A stretch of 64,000 bases of DNA, taken from an uncultured Lachnospiraceae bacterium (GTDB lineage: Bacteria; Bacillota; Clostridia; Lachnospirales; Lachnospiraceae). The notes below the pieces were generated by a model. The model had not been told where the DNA came from and searched no databases. It saw only the letters and a list, made by a program, of their open reading frames with translations. Positions within the stretch are counted from its first letter, which is position 1, and the number at the start of each line of letters is the position of its first letter. This document shows, piece by piece, positions 27,907-37,415 of this stretch. The translations under genes and the position numbers were made by a program. Where the stretch lies: assembly GCA_947631685.1 (NCBI GenBank), contig CANRMI010000001.1, positions 333,204 to 397,203 of the forward strand. The letters are read 5' to 3'.

Positions 27907-29223
27907 ATGAACGAGGAATTAAAAGAGCAGTATACCGCTATGGGGATCGCGCCGGAGGTGCTTTCCTACGGAGAAGAAGTAGAAAATATGCTGAAAAGCC
28001 GGTTCGCGGAGATCGATGAGACCGCGGAATATAACCAGCTGAAGGTACTGCGGGCCATGCAGGAGCATAAGGTGAGCGAAGCCTGCCTGCTGGGCACCAC
28101 AGGATACGGCTATAACGATCTGGGCAGGGATACACTGGAAAAGGTTTACGCCTCCGTATTCCATACCGAGGACGCCCTGGTACGGCCCCAGATCACCTGC
28201 GGCACCCATGCGCTGGCGCTGGCGCTGATGAGCAATCTGCGGCCCGGGGACGAACTGCTTTCCCCTGCGGGGAAGCCCTATGATACCTTAGAAGAGGTGA
28301 TCGGGATCCGGCCGTCCATGGGCTCCCTCAAAGAGTACGGGATCACGTATAAACAGGTGGATCTGCTGGCGGACGGCAGCTTTGATTATGAAAATATTAA
28401 AAAGGCCATCGGAGAGAAAACCCGGCTGGTCACTATCCAGCGTTCCAAGGGGTACCAGACAAGACCCACTTTTTCCGTGGCTCGTATCGGGGAGCTGATC
28501 GCTTTTATCAAGGGCATCAAGCCGGATGTGCTCTGTATGGTGGACAACTGCTACGGAGAATTTGTGGAAAGACTAGAGCCTACGGATGTGGGAGCGGATA
28601 TGGCGGTGGGCTCGCTGATCAAAAATCCCGGGGGCGGACTGGCTCCCATAGGCGGATATATCGTTGGGAAAAAAGAGTGTGTGGAAAATGCGGCCTGCAG
28701 GCTGACGTCTCCTGGACTGGGCAGGGAGGTGGGGGCCTCCTTAGGGGTACTGAGTTCCTTTTATCAGGGGCTCTTTCTGGCGCCGACGGTAACGGCGGCA
28801 GCGTTAAAGGGAGCGATCTTTGCGGCAAATATCTATGAAGGGCTGGGCTTTCCCGTGGTGCCCGACGGGAAGGAGAGCAGGCATGACATTATTCAGGCGG
28901 TGACATTCGGGACTCCGGAGGGAGTGATCGCTTTCTGTCAGGGAATCCAGGCAGCGGCGCCGGTGGACGGGCATGTGTCCCCGCAGCCTTGGGATATGCC
29001 CGGATACGACGCTCCGGTCATTATGGCGGCGGGCGCTTTTGTTTCCGGTTCGTCCATTGAGCTTTCCGCGGACGGTCCCATCAAACCGCCCTATGCGGTG
29101 TACTTTCAGGGAGGCTTGACCTGGCAGCATGCCAAATTCGGCGTTTTGAAATCTCTGCAGGCATTGGTGGATGGGGGAATCGTGTCGAAACTTTTACATA
29201 AAAATTTATATACAGTGGGGTAA
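27907..29223 (+). CDS. PLP-dependent enzyme of the methionine gamma-lyase-like (aluminium resistance, YnbB) family
   Basis: The 438-residue protein matches the fold-type I PLP family named for aluminium resistance (YnbB-like). Seen are GTTGYGYNDLGRDTLEKVYA near residue 59, VRPQITCGTHALALAL near 91, MVDNCYGEFVERLEPT near 212 and the PLP-lysine segment GSLIKNPGGGLAP near 238-250. The true reaction is not established for most members; carbon-sulfur lyase activity is inferred from the fold. It begins one base after miaA, so it belongs to the mutS-mutL-miaA transcript. It could also be named cystathionine beta-lyase-like. Confidence 0.88.
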   Translation: MNEELKEQYTAMGIAPEVLSYGEEVENMLKSRFAEIDETAEYNQLKVLRAMQEHKVSEACLLGTTGYGYNDLGRDTLEKVYASVFHTEDALVRPQITCGTHALALALMSNLRPGDELLSPAGKPYDTLEEVIGIRPSMGSLKEYGITYKQVDLLADGSFDYENIKKAIGEKTRLVTIQRSKGYQTRPTFSVARIGELIAFIKGIKPDVLCMVDNCYGEFVERLEPTDVGADMAVGSLIKNPGGGLAPIGGYIVGKKECVENAACRLTSPGLGREVGASLGVLSSFYQGLFLAPTVTAAALKGAIFAANIYEGLGFPVVPDGKESRHDIIQAVTFGTPEGVIAFCQGIQAAAPVDGHVSPQPWDMPGYDAPVIMAAGAFVSGSSIELSADGPIKPPYAVYFQGGLTWQHAKFGVLKSLQALVDGGIVSKLLHKNLYTVG

Positions 29224-29237
29224 AATTGTGTTAAAAT
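29209..29237 (+). promoter_or_regulatory. Possible weak sigma-A promoter for the DUF4321 gene
   Basis: TATACA (29209-29214) and TAAAAT (29232-29237) are 17 bases apart at the very end of the preceding gene. The -35 box deviates from consensus, so this is a weak suggestion. Confidence 0.35.
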
Positions 29238-29286
29238 AATTTCCATATGTGAAATACTGACAAATGAGGGAAGCGAGGACGCGGAT

Positions 29287-29526
29287 TTGAAAAAATGGAA
29301 CTGGACCTTGTTACTGTTGGTGCTGATAGGATTTGTGATAGGAAGGTTTATCGGAACGTTTTTTGCCGGCACGTGGCTGGACTATGGACAGAGCTTTGGA
29401 TTGAGCACGCCTGTGGTACTGGATCTGGGATTCATTATCCTGACCATGGGACTGCAGATCAGTATCAATATCGCCAGCGTGATCGGGGTGATCATCGCCC
29501 TGGTGGTATACCGTTTTATCAGATAG
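29287..29526 (+). CDS. Small DUF4321-like membrane protein
   Basis: This 79-residue protein begins with TTG (29287) behind GAGG at 29275. It has two hydrophobic segments, residues 6-27 and 43-77, joined by LDYGQSFGLSTPVVLDLGF. The pattern of a short N-terminal helix, a conserved LDLG turn and INIASVIGVIIALVVYRF recalls DUF4321 proteins, which often neighbour radC and mre genes in Clostridia. The function is unknown. A role near cell-shape machinery is inferred only from position: radC and mreBCD follow. Confidence 0.6.
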   Translation: MKKWNWTLLLLVLIGFVIGRFIGTFFAGTWLDYGQSFGLSTPVVLDLGFIILTMGLQISINIASVIGVIIALVVYRFIR

Positions 29527-29577
29527 ATTTCACATGCATTCGGGAAGTCCGTACGGGAAGGCTGTTTGGGAGGACGT

Positions 29578-30276
29578 ATGGACAGAAAAGATCAAAAAGA
29601 AACCGATCAGGTACGGCTGCGCCCCTATGAAAAATTTATGAAATTCGGCGCCGCCAGTCTGACAGAAAGCGAGCTGCTGGCAGTCATACTGCGTACCGGA
29701 ACACGGGAAGAGGATGTGGAGGCGCTGGCCGCCCATATCTTGAAACTGGCCGATTATGACAGGCTGGGACTGACAGGCCTGCATCACGTGAGCATGGAGC
29801 GGCTTCTCCAGCTGAAAGGAATCGGTAAGGTAAAGGCCATACAGATAAAGTGCGTGATAGAGTTCTGCACGAGACTGGCCAAATCCCGCGCCAGCAGGAC
29901 GCTGGTTTTTAACCGCTCCGGCACGGTGGCGGCTTACTACATGGAGACACTGCGCCACAGAAGCAGGGAATGTGTGCTGCTTCTCATGCTGGATACGAAG
30001 GGACAGTTGATAAAAGAGCTGGAATTGTCAAAGGGAACGGTAAGATCTTCCCTGCTTTCGCCGAGAGAGGTGTTTTTAGAAGCACTGAAAGCCGAGGCTG
30101 TCAACATTATTCTGCTGCACAATCATCCCAGCGGGGATCCTTCTCCCAGCAGGGAGGATATGACGGTGACGGAGAATATCGCAAAGATGGGTTCCATGCT
30201 GGATATTCCGCTGTTGGATCATATCATTATCGGCGACAATAAGTATATCAGCTTTAAAGAACAAGGTTATCTATAG
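29578..30276 (+). CDS. radC: RadC-family JAB domain protein
   Basis: RadC proteins are JAB/JAMM-domain proteins, once thought to act in repair; the precise activity is unproven. The 233-residue protein has an N-terminal helix-hairpin-helix region (about residues 60-85) and an intact JAMM metal motif HNHPSGDPSPSREDM near residue 180. The ATG at 29578 has GGGAGG seven bases upstream; a TTG at 29566 is in frame but unlikely. Its place just before mreB is the classic radC-mreBCD order. Confidence 0.93.
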   Translation: MDRKDQKETDQVRLRPYEKFMKFGAASLTESELLAVILRTGTREEDVEALAAHILKLADYDRLGLTGLHHVSMERLLQLKGIGKVKAIQIKCVIEFCTRLAKSRASRTLVFNRSGTVAAYYMETLRHRSRECVLLLMLDTKGQLIKELELSKGTVRSSLLSPREVFLEALKAEAVNIILLHNHPSGDPSPSREDMTVTENIAKMGSMLDIPLLDHIIIGDNKYISFKEQGYL

Positions 30277-30292
30277 GAAAGGGGTTGTTGTT

Positions 30293-31303
30293 TTGGCCAA
30301 CAATACATTTGGTATCGACCTGGGTACCAGCAACATCAAAATCTACAGCAGGAGCGACGACAGCGTCATGGTGGAGAAGAACATGATCGCCATCGAAAAT
30401 AAAAATACGGTTTTCGCCTATGGAAACTCCGCTTTTGAAATGTATGAGAAAGCGCCTGCCAATATTCATATATCTTATCCGCTCTGCAACGGCGTCATAG
30501 CGGATATTAAGAACATGCAGACTCTGATCCGCTATTTTGTGGAGGATCTGATGAAGGGGAACGTCCGGCCCGCGGATTACCTGATCGCGGTGCCAACGGA
30601 TGTGACCGAGGTGGAAAAGAGAGCGTTCTATGATCTGGTAAAGGACGCCAATGTAAAGGCCCGTAAGATCATGGTGGTGGAAAAGGCGGTGGCTGACGGC
30701 CTGGGCATGGATATTGACGTAAAGAACTCCCAGGGAGTGCTGGTAGTAAACGTGGGATACGATACGACTGAAATCTCCATTCTCTCTTTAGGAGGGATCG
30801 TATTGAGCCGGCTCATCAAGGTCGGGGGCCTGAAATTTGACGAGGCCATCCGCAACGCGGTAAGGAAGGAATTTTCCCTGATCATCGGAGGCAAGACGGC
30901 GGAAACCGTCAAGATGAACTTGAAGGAGCTGGAGAAAGAAGAAAAGGGCGCCGTCGTATACGGGCGGGACATTGTGACCGGTCTGCCGGTGGAAAGGGAG
31001 ATCCCAACGGCTCTGGTGGATGAAGCTTTAGAGGAGCATTTTAATACCATTATCGACAATGTGAAAGTAATCCTGGAAAGGACGCCGCCGGAGCTGGCAG
31101 CGGATATTTACAGGCATGGCATCTATCTGACGGGAGGTGCCTCCCAGGTCAGCCATCTGGCGGAAAAAATGGCGAAAGGCACGGGGTTAAAGATCAATTC
31201 CTCCGAGATGCCTGTGGAAAGTGTAGTCATGGGGCTGGCCAAGATCATCAAGGATGAGAATTACAGAACCGTAGCTTACGCGATTGAAGGAATGAGTAAA
31301 TGA
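30293..31303 (+). CDS. mreB: Rod-shape determining actin homologue MreB
   Basis: MreB polymerises under the membrane and guides lateral wall synthesis together with MreC, MreD, RodA and PBP2, all encoded here. The 336-residue protein begins at TTG (30293) behind GGAAAGGGG and has the phosphate-1 loop GIDLGTSNIKIY (residues 7-18), the phosphate-2 segment near 154 (VVNVGYDTTEIS) and the adenosine motif LTGGASQ near 279-285. It could equally be Mbl or MreBH, paralogues of the same fold; the mreCD neighbours favour MreB. It overlaps mreC by four bases. Confidence 0.95.
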   Translation: MANNTFGIDLGTSNIKIYSRSDDSVMVEKNMIAIENKNTVFAYGNSAFEMYEKAPANIHISYPLCNGVIADIKNMQTLIRYFVEDLMKGNVRPADYLIAVPTDVTEVEKRAFYDLVKDANVKARKIMVVEKAVADGLGMDIDVKNSQGVLVVNVGYDTTEISILSLGGIVLSRLIKVGGLKFDEAIRNAVRKEFSLIIGGKTAETVKMNLKELEKEEKGAVVYGRDIVTGLPVEREIPTALVDEALEEHFNTIIDNVKVILERTPPELAADIYRHGIYLTGGASQVSHLAEKMAKGTGLKINSSEMPVESVVMGLAKIIKDENYRTVAYAIEGMSK

Positions 31304-32181
31304 GTCCGATAGTGAAGCAAAAAGGGGAGAGGTTTTCTCTTCCGGGAAAATATCTCCTTTTTATCCTGACCGTCCTGTGTACAGTCATGATGCTCATGAC
31401 TTTCAGCACGGATATTTTTAACAGGCCTCTGAATACGGTAATGGGTTATCTGGTGGTTCCTTTTCAGCGGGGGATCAGCAGCGTGGGCGGCTGGCTTTCC
31501 ACCCGCTCCGAGGAGCTGGCGCAGATCAGAGCGCTTTTGGAAGAAAATGAGGCGCTGAAAGAACAGGTCAATGAGCTGACACTGGAAAACACCCGCTTAC
31601 AGCAGGATCGCTATGAGCTGAATACCCTGCGGGAGCTGTATAAACTGGATGGCCAATACGAGGAATATGAAAAAGTGGGAGCTAGGATCATCGCCAGGGA
31701 TTCCGGCAACTGGTACCACACCTTTACCATCGACAAGGGGACGGAGGATGGCCTGGAGGTGGATATGAACGTGATCGCCGGCAGCGGCAGCGAGGGCGGC
31801 CTGGTAGGCAGGATCGTTTCCGTAGGCCCCAACTGGGCGAAGGTGGTATCCATTATTTCCGACAACTCCAACGTGAGCGGACAGATGCTGGCTACCGGGG
31901 ATAAGCTGATCGTTTCAGGGGACCTGGAACTGATGCAGGATGGAAAGATCAGGTTTTCCCAGCTTTTAGACAGCGCAGGCGCGGTGGTAACAGGCGATAA
32001 GATCGTCACCTCCGATATCAGCGACAAATATCTCCCCGGGATCCTGATCGGGTATATCGGGGAGATGAATCTGGATTCCAACAAGCTGACAAAATCAGGG
32101 ACGGTGACTCCGGCAGTGGATTTTGAGCACCTGGATGAGGTGCTTGTCATCCTCACGTTAAAGCAGTCTGTGGAGGAATGA
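31300..32181 (+). CDS. mreC: Rod-shape determining protein MreC
   Basis: MreC is a bitopic protein whose outside domain activates PBP2. The 293-residue protein has one membrane segment (about 18-38), a coiled coil (about 66-108, QIRALLEENEALKEQVNELT and onward) and the beta-barrel MreC core (about 120-285). Its ATG overlaps the mreB stop (ATGA). mreD follows seven bases after its stop. Confidence 0.95.
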   Translation: MSPIVKQKGERFSLPGKYLLFILTVLCTVMMLMTFSTDIFNRPLNTVMGYLVVPFQRGISSVGGWLSTRSEELAQIRALLEENEALKEQVNELTLENTRLQQDRYELNTLRELYKLDGQYEEYEKVGARIIARDSGNWYHTFTIDKGTEDGLEVDMNVIAGSGSEGGLVGRIVSVGPNWAKVVSIISDNSNVSGQMLATGDKLIVSGDLELMQDGKIRFSQLLDSAGAVVTGDKIVTSDISDKYLPGILIGYIGEMNLDSNKLTKSGTVTPAVDFEHLDEVLVILTLKQSVEE

Positions 32182-32188
32182 TGAGGCA

Positions 32189-32707
32189 TTGAGAAGAAAA
32201 CTGGTTACTGCCATTTTAATATTGTTCTGCTTTCTGCTGCAGAGCACGGTCTTTCAGGGGATTGCTTTTAACGGGATCTCCCCCAATCTGCTGATCGTGC
32301 TGACGGCGGCCTGCGGGTTTATGCGGGGAGAAAAGGAAGGACTGGTGATCGGTTTTTTCTGCGGGCTGATCTGCGATATTTTCTACGGGGATGTGATTGG
32401 TTTTTACGCGTTGATAACCATGTATATCGGTTATCTCAACGGTAAATTTTCCGGCGTGTTCTATCCCGAGGACATAAAGCTGCCCATGGGACTGATCATT
32501 GTCAGCGATCTATCTTATGGGATGATCTGTTACATATTCCTGTTCTTGCTGCGCGGGAAACTGAATTTTCCTTTTTACTTTTTGCACATCATCCTGCCGG
32601 AAATGGTGTATACCACGGTGATAACGCTTTTCCTCTACCCACTGATCCTGTGGATCGATACCAGGCTGGAAAAAGCGGAAAAAAGAGGAGCACAGAAACT
32701 TGGTTGA
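32189..32707 (+). CDS. mreD: Rod-shape determining protein MreD
   Basis: MreD is a small polytopic membrane protein of the elongasome. The 172-residue sequence has about five membrane segments with the typical FQGIAFNGISPNLLIVLTAACGF after the first helix and GFFCGLICDIFYGDVIGFYAL near residue 52. The start is a TTG (32189) with GGAGG 11 bases upstream. It overlaps the PBP2 gene by eight bases. Sequence conservation in MreD is low, so context carries much of the call. Confidence 0.93.
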   Translation: MRRKLVTAILILFCFLLQSTVFQGIAFNGISPNLLIVLTAACGFMRGEKEGLVIGFFCGLICDIFYGDVIGFYALITMYIGYLNGKFSGVFYPEDIKLPMGLIIVSDLSYGMICYIFLFLLRGKLNFPFYFLHIILPEMVYTTVITLFLYPLILWIDTRLEKAEKRGAQKLG

Positions 32708-35585
32708 GAGATGGAAAGAACGTCTGATTCATATTTTGACCAGCAGGCTGACGGTCATGGTTTTAGCAGCCGTGATGTTGGGCGGTATACTGATCTACAG
32801 ACTCTTTACTCTGCAGATCGTACGCGGACAACAGTATCTGGAGGATTTTATCCTGGAAAGTAAGAAGATCAGGGAGATCCAGGCCGCGAGAGGCAATATA
32901 TACGACAGATACGGCGCCTTGCTGGCTTATAACGAATTGGCATATTCCGTAAAAATAGAAGATGTATACGAGGTGGGCAGGGACAAGAACAAGCTTTTAA
33001 ACGCCAATATCCTGAAGCTGATCCGGCTGATCGAAAAGAACGGCGACCATGTGATCACAGACTTCGGCATCGTGCTGGATGAGAACGGGGAATACGCGTT
33101 CAACGCGACAGATGATACCCGAAGGCTCAGATTTTTGGCGGATGTCTACGGGGAAAGCTACATATCGGATCTGACGCTGGAGCAGCAGACGGCCACCCCG
33201 GACGAGGTCATGATCTATCTGGGAGAGAGATATGCCATCGGGGAATACGCGGATCCGGAGGATCCTAAAAGCGATTTCCTGGCCGGAAAGGGATATTCCA
33301 AAGAGGATTTTCTGAAAATGGTGACGATCCGTTACGCCATGGGCCTCACCTCTTTCCAGAAATACATCGGTACCACGGTGGCAAAAGACATCAGTGAAGA
33401 GACCAGGGCCGTCATCATGGAAAACATGGCGGATCTGGACGGAGTGAGCATCGAGGAGGATCCGGTCAGAAGATACAACGACAGCGTTTATTTTTCCCAG
33501 ATCATCGGCTATACGGCCCGTATTTCTCCTGATGAGCTGGAAAGCTTAAATGCCAAGGATCTGGAAGAGGGCGGGGACGGCAGCCGCTACTCCATGAATG
33601 ATGTGGTGGGCAGAACGGGCATAGAAGCCTATATGGAGACTACGCTTCAGGGAATCAAAGGCATAGAGACCGTATACGTGAACAATACCGGAAAAGTGAT
33701 CAGCATAGATGAGGATGAATCCAGAGAACCCATAGCGGGAAAGGATGTATATCTGACTATAGACAGGGATCTGCAGATAGCTGCCTATAATATTCTGGAA
33801 CAGAAGATAGCGGGTATTTTATTGGACAAGATTCGCAACACAAAGGAATATACCGGGCACAGCAATTCCAGCAGCGAATTGTATATTCCCATATACGACG
33901 TGTATTTTGCCCTGTTTGACAACAGCGTCATCGACTTGAACCACATGGCCGCAGAGGACGCGGGAGAAAACGAGAGCCTAGTGTATGAAAAGTATCTGGA
34001 ATACAGGGAACTGGTATATGCCAGACTGCGGGAGGAACTGACGGAGCAAAAGACTCCGTATAATAAGCTGGAAGCCGAATATCAGGTGTATGAGAGCAAT
34101 ATCGTGGAGTATCTGAATGAAAGGGGCATTATTGATACCGCCCTGGTGGATACGGAGGACGCTACCTACCTGGCGTGGCGCCAGGATGAGACCATCAGTC
34201 TTAACGAGTATCTCCACTATGCTATTTCCATGGGCTGGGTGGATGTGTCCAAGCTGGAGCTTACCAACCAGTACGCGGATTCGGAGGAGATCTACCAGCA
34301 GATCGTGGAGAGTATCTTTACCATTTTGGACAATACCAGCGGTTACCAGAAAAAGCTGTTCAAATATATGCTGAAGCGGGATGTGATAACCGGTAAGCAG
34401 GTCTGCTTTATCCTCTGTGAGCAGGGAAGGATAGAGATCCCTGAAGAGGATATTACGGCGCTTTATAACAATAAGCTTTCCGCCTATGATTTTATGATAA
34501 ACAGGATCCGCAACCTGGAGGTAACGCCGGCCCAGCTGGCCCTGGATCCCTGCAGCGGCTCCGTGGTGATCGTAGACGTCAATTCCGGAGATGTGCTGGC
34601 GCTGGTTTCCTATCCCAGCTATGATAACAACCGAATGGCCAATTCCGTGGACGCCGCCTATTTCGCTCAGATACAGGCGGACAAGTCCAGTCCGCAGCTC
34701 AATTACGCCACCCAGTACCGTTCGGCGCCCGGTTCCACGTTTAAGATGGTATCGGCTACGGCGGCGCTCATGGAGGGAATCATAACTACTTCCTCCCTCT
34801 ATTCCTGCCACGGCGTTTTTGACGCGGTCACACCGCCGCCCAGATGCTGGATCTATCCGGGAGGCCATGGCTCTCTGAATGTAACGGGGGCGATCAGAAA
34901 TTCCTGCAACGTCTTTTTTTACCAGGTGGGCTATAACCTGAGCATGGTGGACGGGAGCTATGATGCCCAGACAGGTCTGGATATTCTGGCAAAATACGCG
35001 GATATGTACGGCCTGACAGAGAAGAGCGGCGTGGAGATCAATGAGTATGCGCCGGAGGTATCGGATGAATATCCCATTCAGTCCGCTATCGGGCAGGGTT
35101 CCAATAACTACACCACGGTAGGACTGGCAAGATATGTGGCTACGGTGGCAAACGGCGGCACCTGCTATAACCTGACGCTGTTGGATAAGGTGACCAGCCC
35201 GGACGGCAAAGTGGTGGAGGAATTTGAACCGGTGGTCCGCAATACGGTGGAAATGCCGGAAAGCTACTGGAATGCCATTCATACGGGTATGCGCCAGGTA
35301 GTGGAGAATATGTCTTATTACGCGGGACTGGGGATCCAGGTAGCAGGGAAGACCGGTACCGCGCAGGAAAGCACCACCAGAGCAAACCATGCGCTGTTTT
35401 TAGGCTACGCGCCCTATGACAAGCCGGAGATCGCGATCGCTACCCGTATTGCCTTCGGATATTCTTCCAGTTTCGCGGCGCAGACGTCGAAAGACGTTAT
35501 CCGGTATTATTTTAACCTGGCGGATGAAGAAGAGATCCTGACGGGTGAGGCTGATAATGTGGAGGGTGCCACCTACGGAGATTAA
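32700..35585 (+). CDS. mrdA: Penicillin-binding protein 2 (elongation transpeptidase) with large insertion
   Basis: PBP2 is the class B transpeptidase of lateral wall synthesis, working with RodA. The 961-residue protein starts at TTG (32700), has an N-terminal anchor (about 17-37), a pedestal/dimerisation domain (about 45-340) and a transpeptidase domain with S679-T-F-K682 (catalytic serine), S735-C-N737 and K884-T-G886. Typical PBP2 is ~630-720 aa; the excess is a stretch of roughly 240 residues (about 365-605), rich in helices, between LTIDRDLQIAAYNIL and GSVVIVDVNSGDVLALVSYP, where other PBP2s have only a short linker. Catalytic motifs are intact. It lies in the mre-min operon. Confidence 0.95.
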   Translation: MVERWKERLIHILTSRLTVMVLAAVMLGGILIYRLFTLQIVRGQQYLEDFILESKKIREIQAARGNIYDRYGALLAYNELAYSVKIEDVYEVGRDKNKLLNANILKLIRLIEKNGDHVITDFGIVLDENGEYAFNATDDTRRLRFLADVYGESYISDLTLEQQTATPDEVMIYLGERYAIGEYADPEDPKSDFLAGKGYSKEDFLKMVTIRYAMGLTSFQKYIGTTVAKDISEETRAVIMENMADLDGVSIEEDPVRRYNDSVYFSQIIGYTARISPDELESLNAKDLEEGGDGSRYSMNDVVGRTGIEAYMETTLQGIKGIETVYVNNTGKVISIDEDESREPIAGKDVYLTIDRDLQIAAYNILEQKIAGILLDKIRNTKEYTGHSNSSSELYIPIYDVYFALFDNSVIDLNHMAAEDAGENESLVYEKYLEYRELVYARLREELTEQKTPYNKLEAEYQVYESNIVEYLNERGIIDTALVDTEDATYLAWRQDETISLNEYLHYAISMGWVDVSKLELTNQYADSEEIYQQIVESIFTILDNTSGYQKKLFKYMLKRDVITGKQVCFILCEQGRIEIPEEDITALYNNKLSAYDFMINRIRNLEVTPAQLALDPCSGSVVIVDVNSGDVLALVSYPSYDNNRMANSVDAAYFAQIQADKSSPQLNYATQYRSAPGSTFKMVSATAALMEGIITTSSLYSCHGVFDAVTPPPRCWIYPGGHGSLNVTGAIRNSCNVFFYQVGYNLSMVDGSYDAQTGLDILAKYADMYGLTEKSGVEINEYAPEVSDEYPIQSAIGQGSNNYTTVGLARYVATVANGGTCYNLTLLDKVTSPDGKVVEEFEPVVRNTVEMPESYWNAIHTGMRQVVENMSYYAGLGIQVAGKTGTAQESTTRANHALFLGYAPYDKPEIAIATRIAFGYSSSFAAQTSKDVIRYYFNLADEEEILTGEADNVEGATYGD

Positions 35586-35597
35586 AGGAGCAAAGCG

Positions 35598-36269
35598 ATG
35601 AAAGATGCTGTGTTGATCAAAAGTTATCAGAACGGAATATCCCTGCTGCTCAATGAGGAGAGCAGCTTTGAGGAGATCCTGGCGGAAGTGGCTGAAAAAT
35701 TCGGGGAATCCAGGGGCTTTTTCGGCAAGGCGAGAATGGCCCTTTCCATAGATGGCAGAAAAGTAAGCGACGGGGAGCAGCTCAGGCTGGTGGATGCCAT
35801 CCGCAGCAACAGCGACATACAGATCGTCTGTGTGGTGGGAAAGGACGAGGCCACCGAGCAGTATTTTATCAAGGCGCTGGAACAGGTGGACAAGCGTTTT
35901 TCCAAAGAGGAGGACGGCGGCAGATTTTATAAAGGTACGCTGAAGAACAACCAGATGATTGAAACAGGGCAGAGTATCGTGATCCTGGGAGATGTTTATC
36001 CGGGCTGCGCGGTGATCTCGGCCCATGATATTATTGTGTTGGGCGGACTCTACGGGGAAGCTTACGCAGGAGCTGACGGAGAGGACGGGCACTATGTGGC
36101 AGCGCTTGAAATGGCGCCGGAAAAATTAAAGATCGGCGATTTCAAATACAAAAGTTCCAAACCGGCTAAATGGGGAATCAAACCCAAGATCCAGCCGAAG
36201 ATTGCCTATGTCAAGGAAGACAGGGTGGTTTTGGAATCCCTTACCAAAGAATTACTGGGTGCTTTTTAG
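35598..36269 (+). CDS. minC: Septum site-determining protein MinC
   Basis: MinC blocks FtsZ assembly away from midcell when carried to the membrane by MinD. The 223-residue protein shows an N-terminal domain (1-100) and the C-terminal right-handed beta-helix domain with GDVYPGCAVISAHDIIVLGGLYGEAYAG near residues 132-160. minD and minE follow. AAAGGAGCAAAGCG lies before the ATG. Confidence 0.95.
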   Translation: MKDAVLIKSYQNGISLLLNEESSFEEILAEVAEKFGESRGFFGKARMALSIDGRKVSDGEQLRLVDAIRSNSDIQIVCVVGKDEATEQYFIKALEQVDKRFSKEEDGGRFYKGTLKNNQMIETGQSIVILGDVYPGCAVISAHDIIVLGGLYGEAYAGADGEDGHYVAALEMAPEKLKIGDFKYKSSKPAKWGIKPKIQPKIAYVKEDRVVLESLTKELLGAF

Positions 36270-36329
36270 TTGGAAACAACTGAAGTACTGGTGGACGATA
36301 CTTATTACTTGATCAAAAGGAGGATATGT

Positions 36330-37121
36330 ATGAGCGAAGTAATCGTCGTCACATCAGGAAAAGGCGGTGTGGGCAAGACCACCACATCAGCAAACGTTGG
36401 TACAGGTCTGGCGCGAATGGGAAAGAAGGTATGCCTGATCGATACGGACATCGGTCTGAGAAATCTGGACGTGGTAATGGGGCTGGAAAACCGTATCGTA
36501 TACAATCTGGTAGACGTGGTGGAGGGAAACTGCAGGATCAAGCAGGCTCTGATCCGCGACAAGAGAAATCCGTCACTGTATCTGATGCCTTCCGCGCAGA
36601 CAAGGGATAAATCGGCGGTTACGCCGGAACAGATGATCAAGATGATCACCCATTTACGGGAACAGTTTGATTATATCATTCTGGACTGTCCCGCCGGGAT
36701 CGAGCAGGGGTTCAGAAACGCCATTGCCGGCGCTGACAGAGCGCTGGTGGTGACTACGCCGGAGGTTTCGGCGATCAGGGACGCGGACAGGATCATCGGC
36801 CTGCTGGAAGCGGAGGAGTTTAAGCAGATCGACCTGGTGATCAACCGGCTGCGGACGGATCTGGTAAAGCGGGGCGATATGATGTCGGCCTCGGACGTGG
36901 TAGATATTCTGGCAGTTTCCCTGATAGGGGTGGTGCCGGACGATGAAAATATTGTAATATCCACCAATCAGGGAGAGCCTTTGGTGGGAAACGGCACGCC
37001 TGCGGGAATTGCTTTTCAGAATATCTGCAACAGGGTACTGGGAAAAGAAGTGCCTTTTGCGGACTTTTCCAAGGGGATTTCCTTCTGGACCAGAGTCAGC
37101 GGTATATTCCATAAAGTGTGA
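36330..37121 (+). CDS. minD: Septum site-determining ATPase MinD
   Basis: MinD is a membrane-binding ParA-type ATPase that recruits MinC and oscillates under MinE. The 263-residue protein has the deviant Walker A GKGGVGKTT (residues 10-18), the IDTDIGLRNLDVVMGLENR switch segment near 38-56 and an amphipathic C-terminal tail (SFWTRVSGIFHKV) suited to membrane binding. Start is ATG 36330, behind AAAGGAGG (36316-36323); the frame is open upstream but those 20 codons fall in the gap after minC. Confidence 0.97.
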   Translation: MSEVIVVTSGKGGVGKTTTSANVGTGLARMGKKVCLIDTDIGLRNLDVVMGLENRIVYNLVDVVEGNCRIKQALIRDKRNPSLYLMPSAQTRDKSAVTPEQMIKMITHLREQFDYIILDCPAGIEQGFRNAIAGADRALVVTTPEVSAIRDADRIIGLLEAEEFKQIDLVINRLRTDLVKRGDMMSASDVVDILAVSLIGVVPDDENIVISTNQGEPLVGNGTPAGIAFQNICNRVLGKEVPFADFSKGISFWTRVSGIFHKV

Positions 37122-37133
37122 GGAGGCGGCGGT

Positions 37134-37397
37134 ATGAGACATTTTTTTCGTAGAAAAAGCTCTAAAGAGGTTGCGAAAGACAGGCTGAAGATCCTGCTTA
37201 TATCGGACAGAGTCAACTGCTCTCCTGAGATGATGGAAATGATAAAAGCGGATATTGCCAAGGTCATATCAAAATACATGAAGATAGATGCCAAGAGTAT
37301 GGAGATTCAGATCAGTAAAACAGGCAGCAAAGGCGGCCGGGGAATGAGGACGCCGACGCTTTACGCCAATATCCCCATTATCGATCTGAACCAGTAA
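37134..37397 (+). CDS. minE: Cell division topological specificity factor MinE
   Basis: MinE stimulates MinD ATPase and sets the pole-to-pole Min pattern. The 87-residue protein has an N-terminal basic membrane-targeting part (RHFFRRKSSKEVAKDRLKIL) and a C-terminal topological domain (about 35-87). It follows minD by 12 bases. The presence of MinE rather than DivIVA/MinJ-only control points to a Clostridium-type Min system. Confidence 0.95.
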   Translation: MRHFFRRKSSKEVAKDRLKILLISDRVNCSPEMMEMIKADIAKVISKYMKIDAKSMEIQISKTGSKGGRGMRTPTLYANIPIIDLNQ

Positions 37398-37415
37398 GGG
37401 CAAGAAGGACAGTAT

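Noticed and set aside
33978..35390. Long open frame of 470 codons on the reverse strand opposite PBP2
   Set aside because: It lies wholly within the transpeptidase gene, has no ribosome binding site and no recognisable family, and its composition follows the codon pattern of the forward gene.
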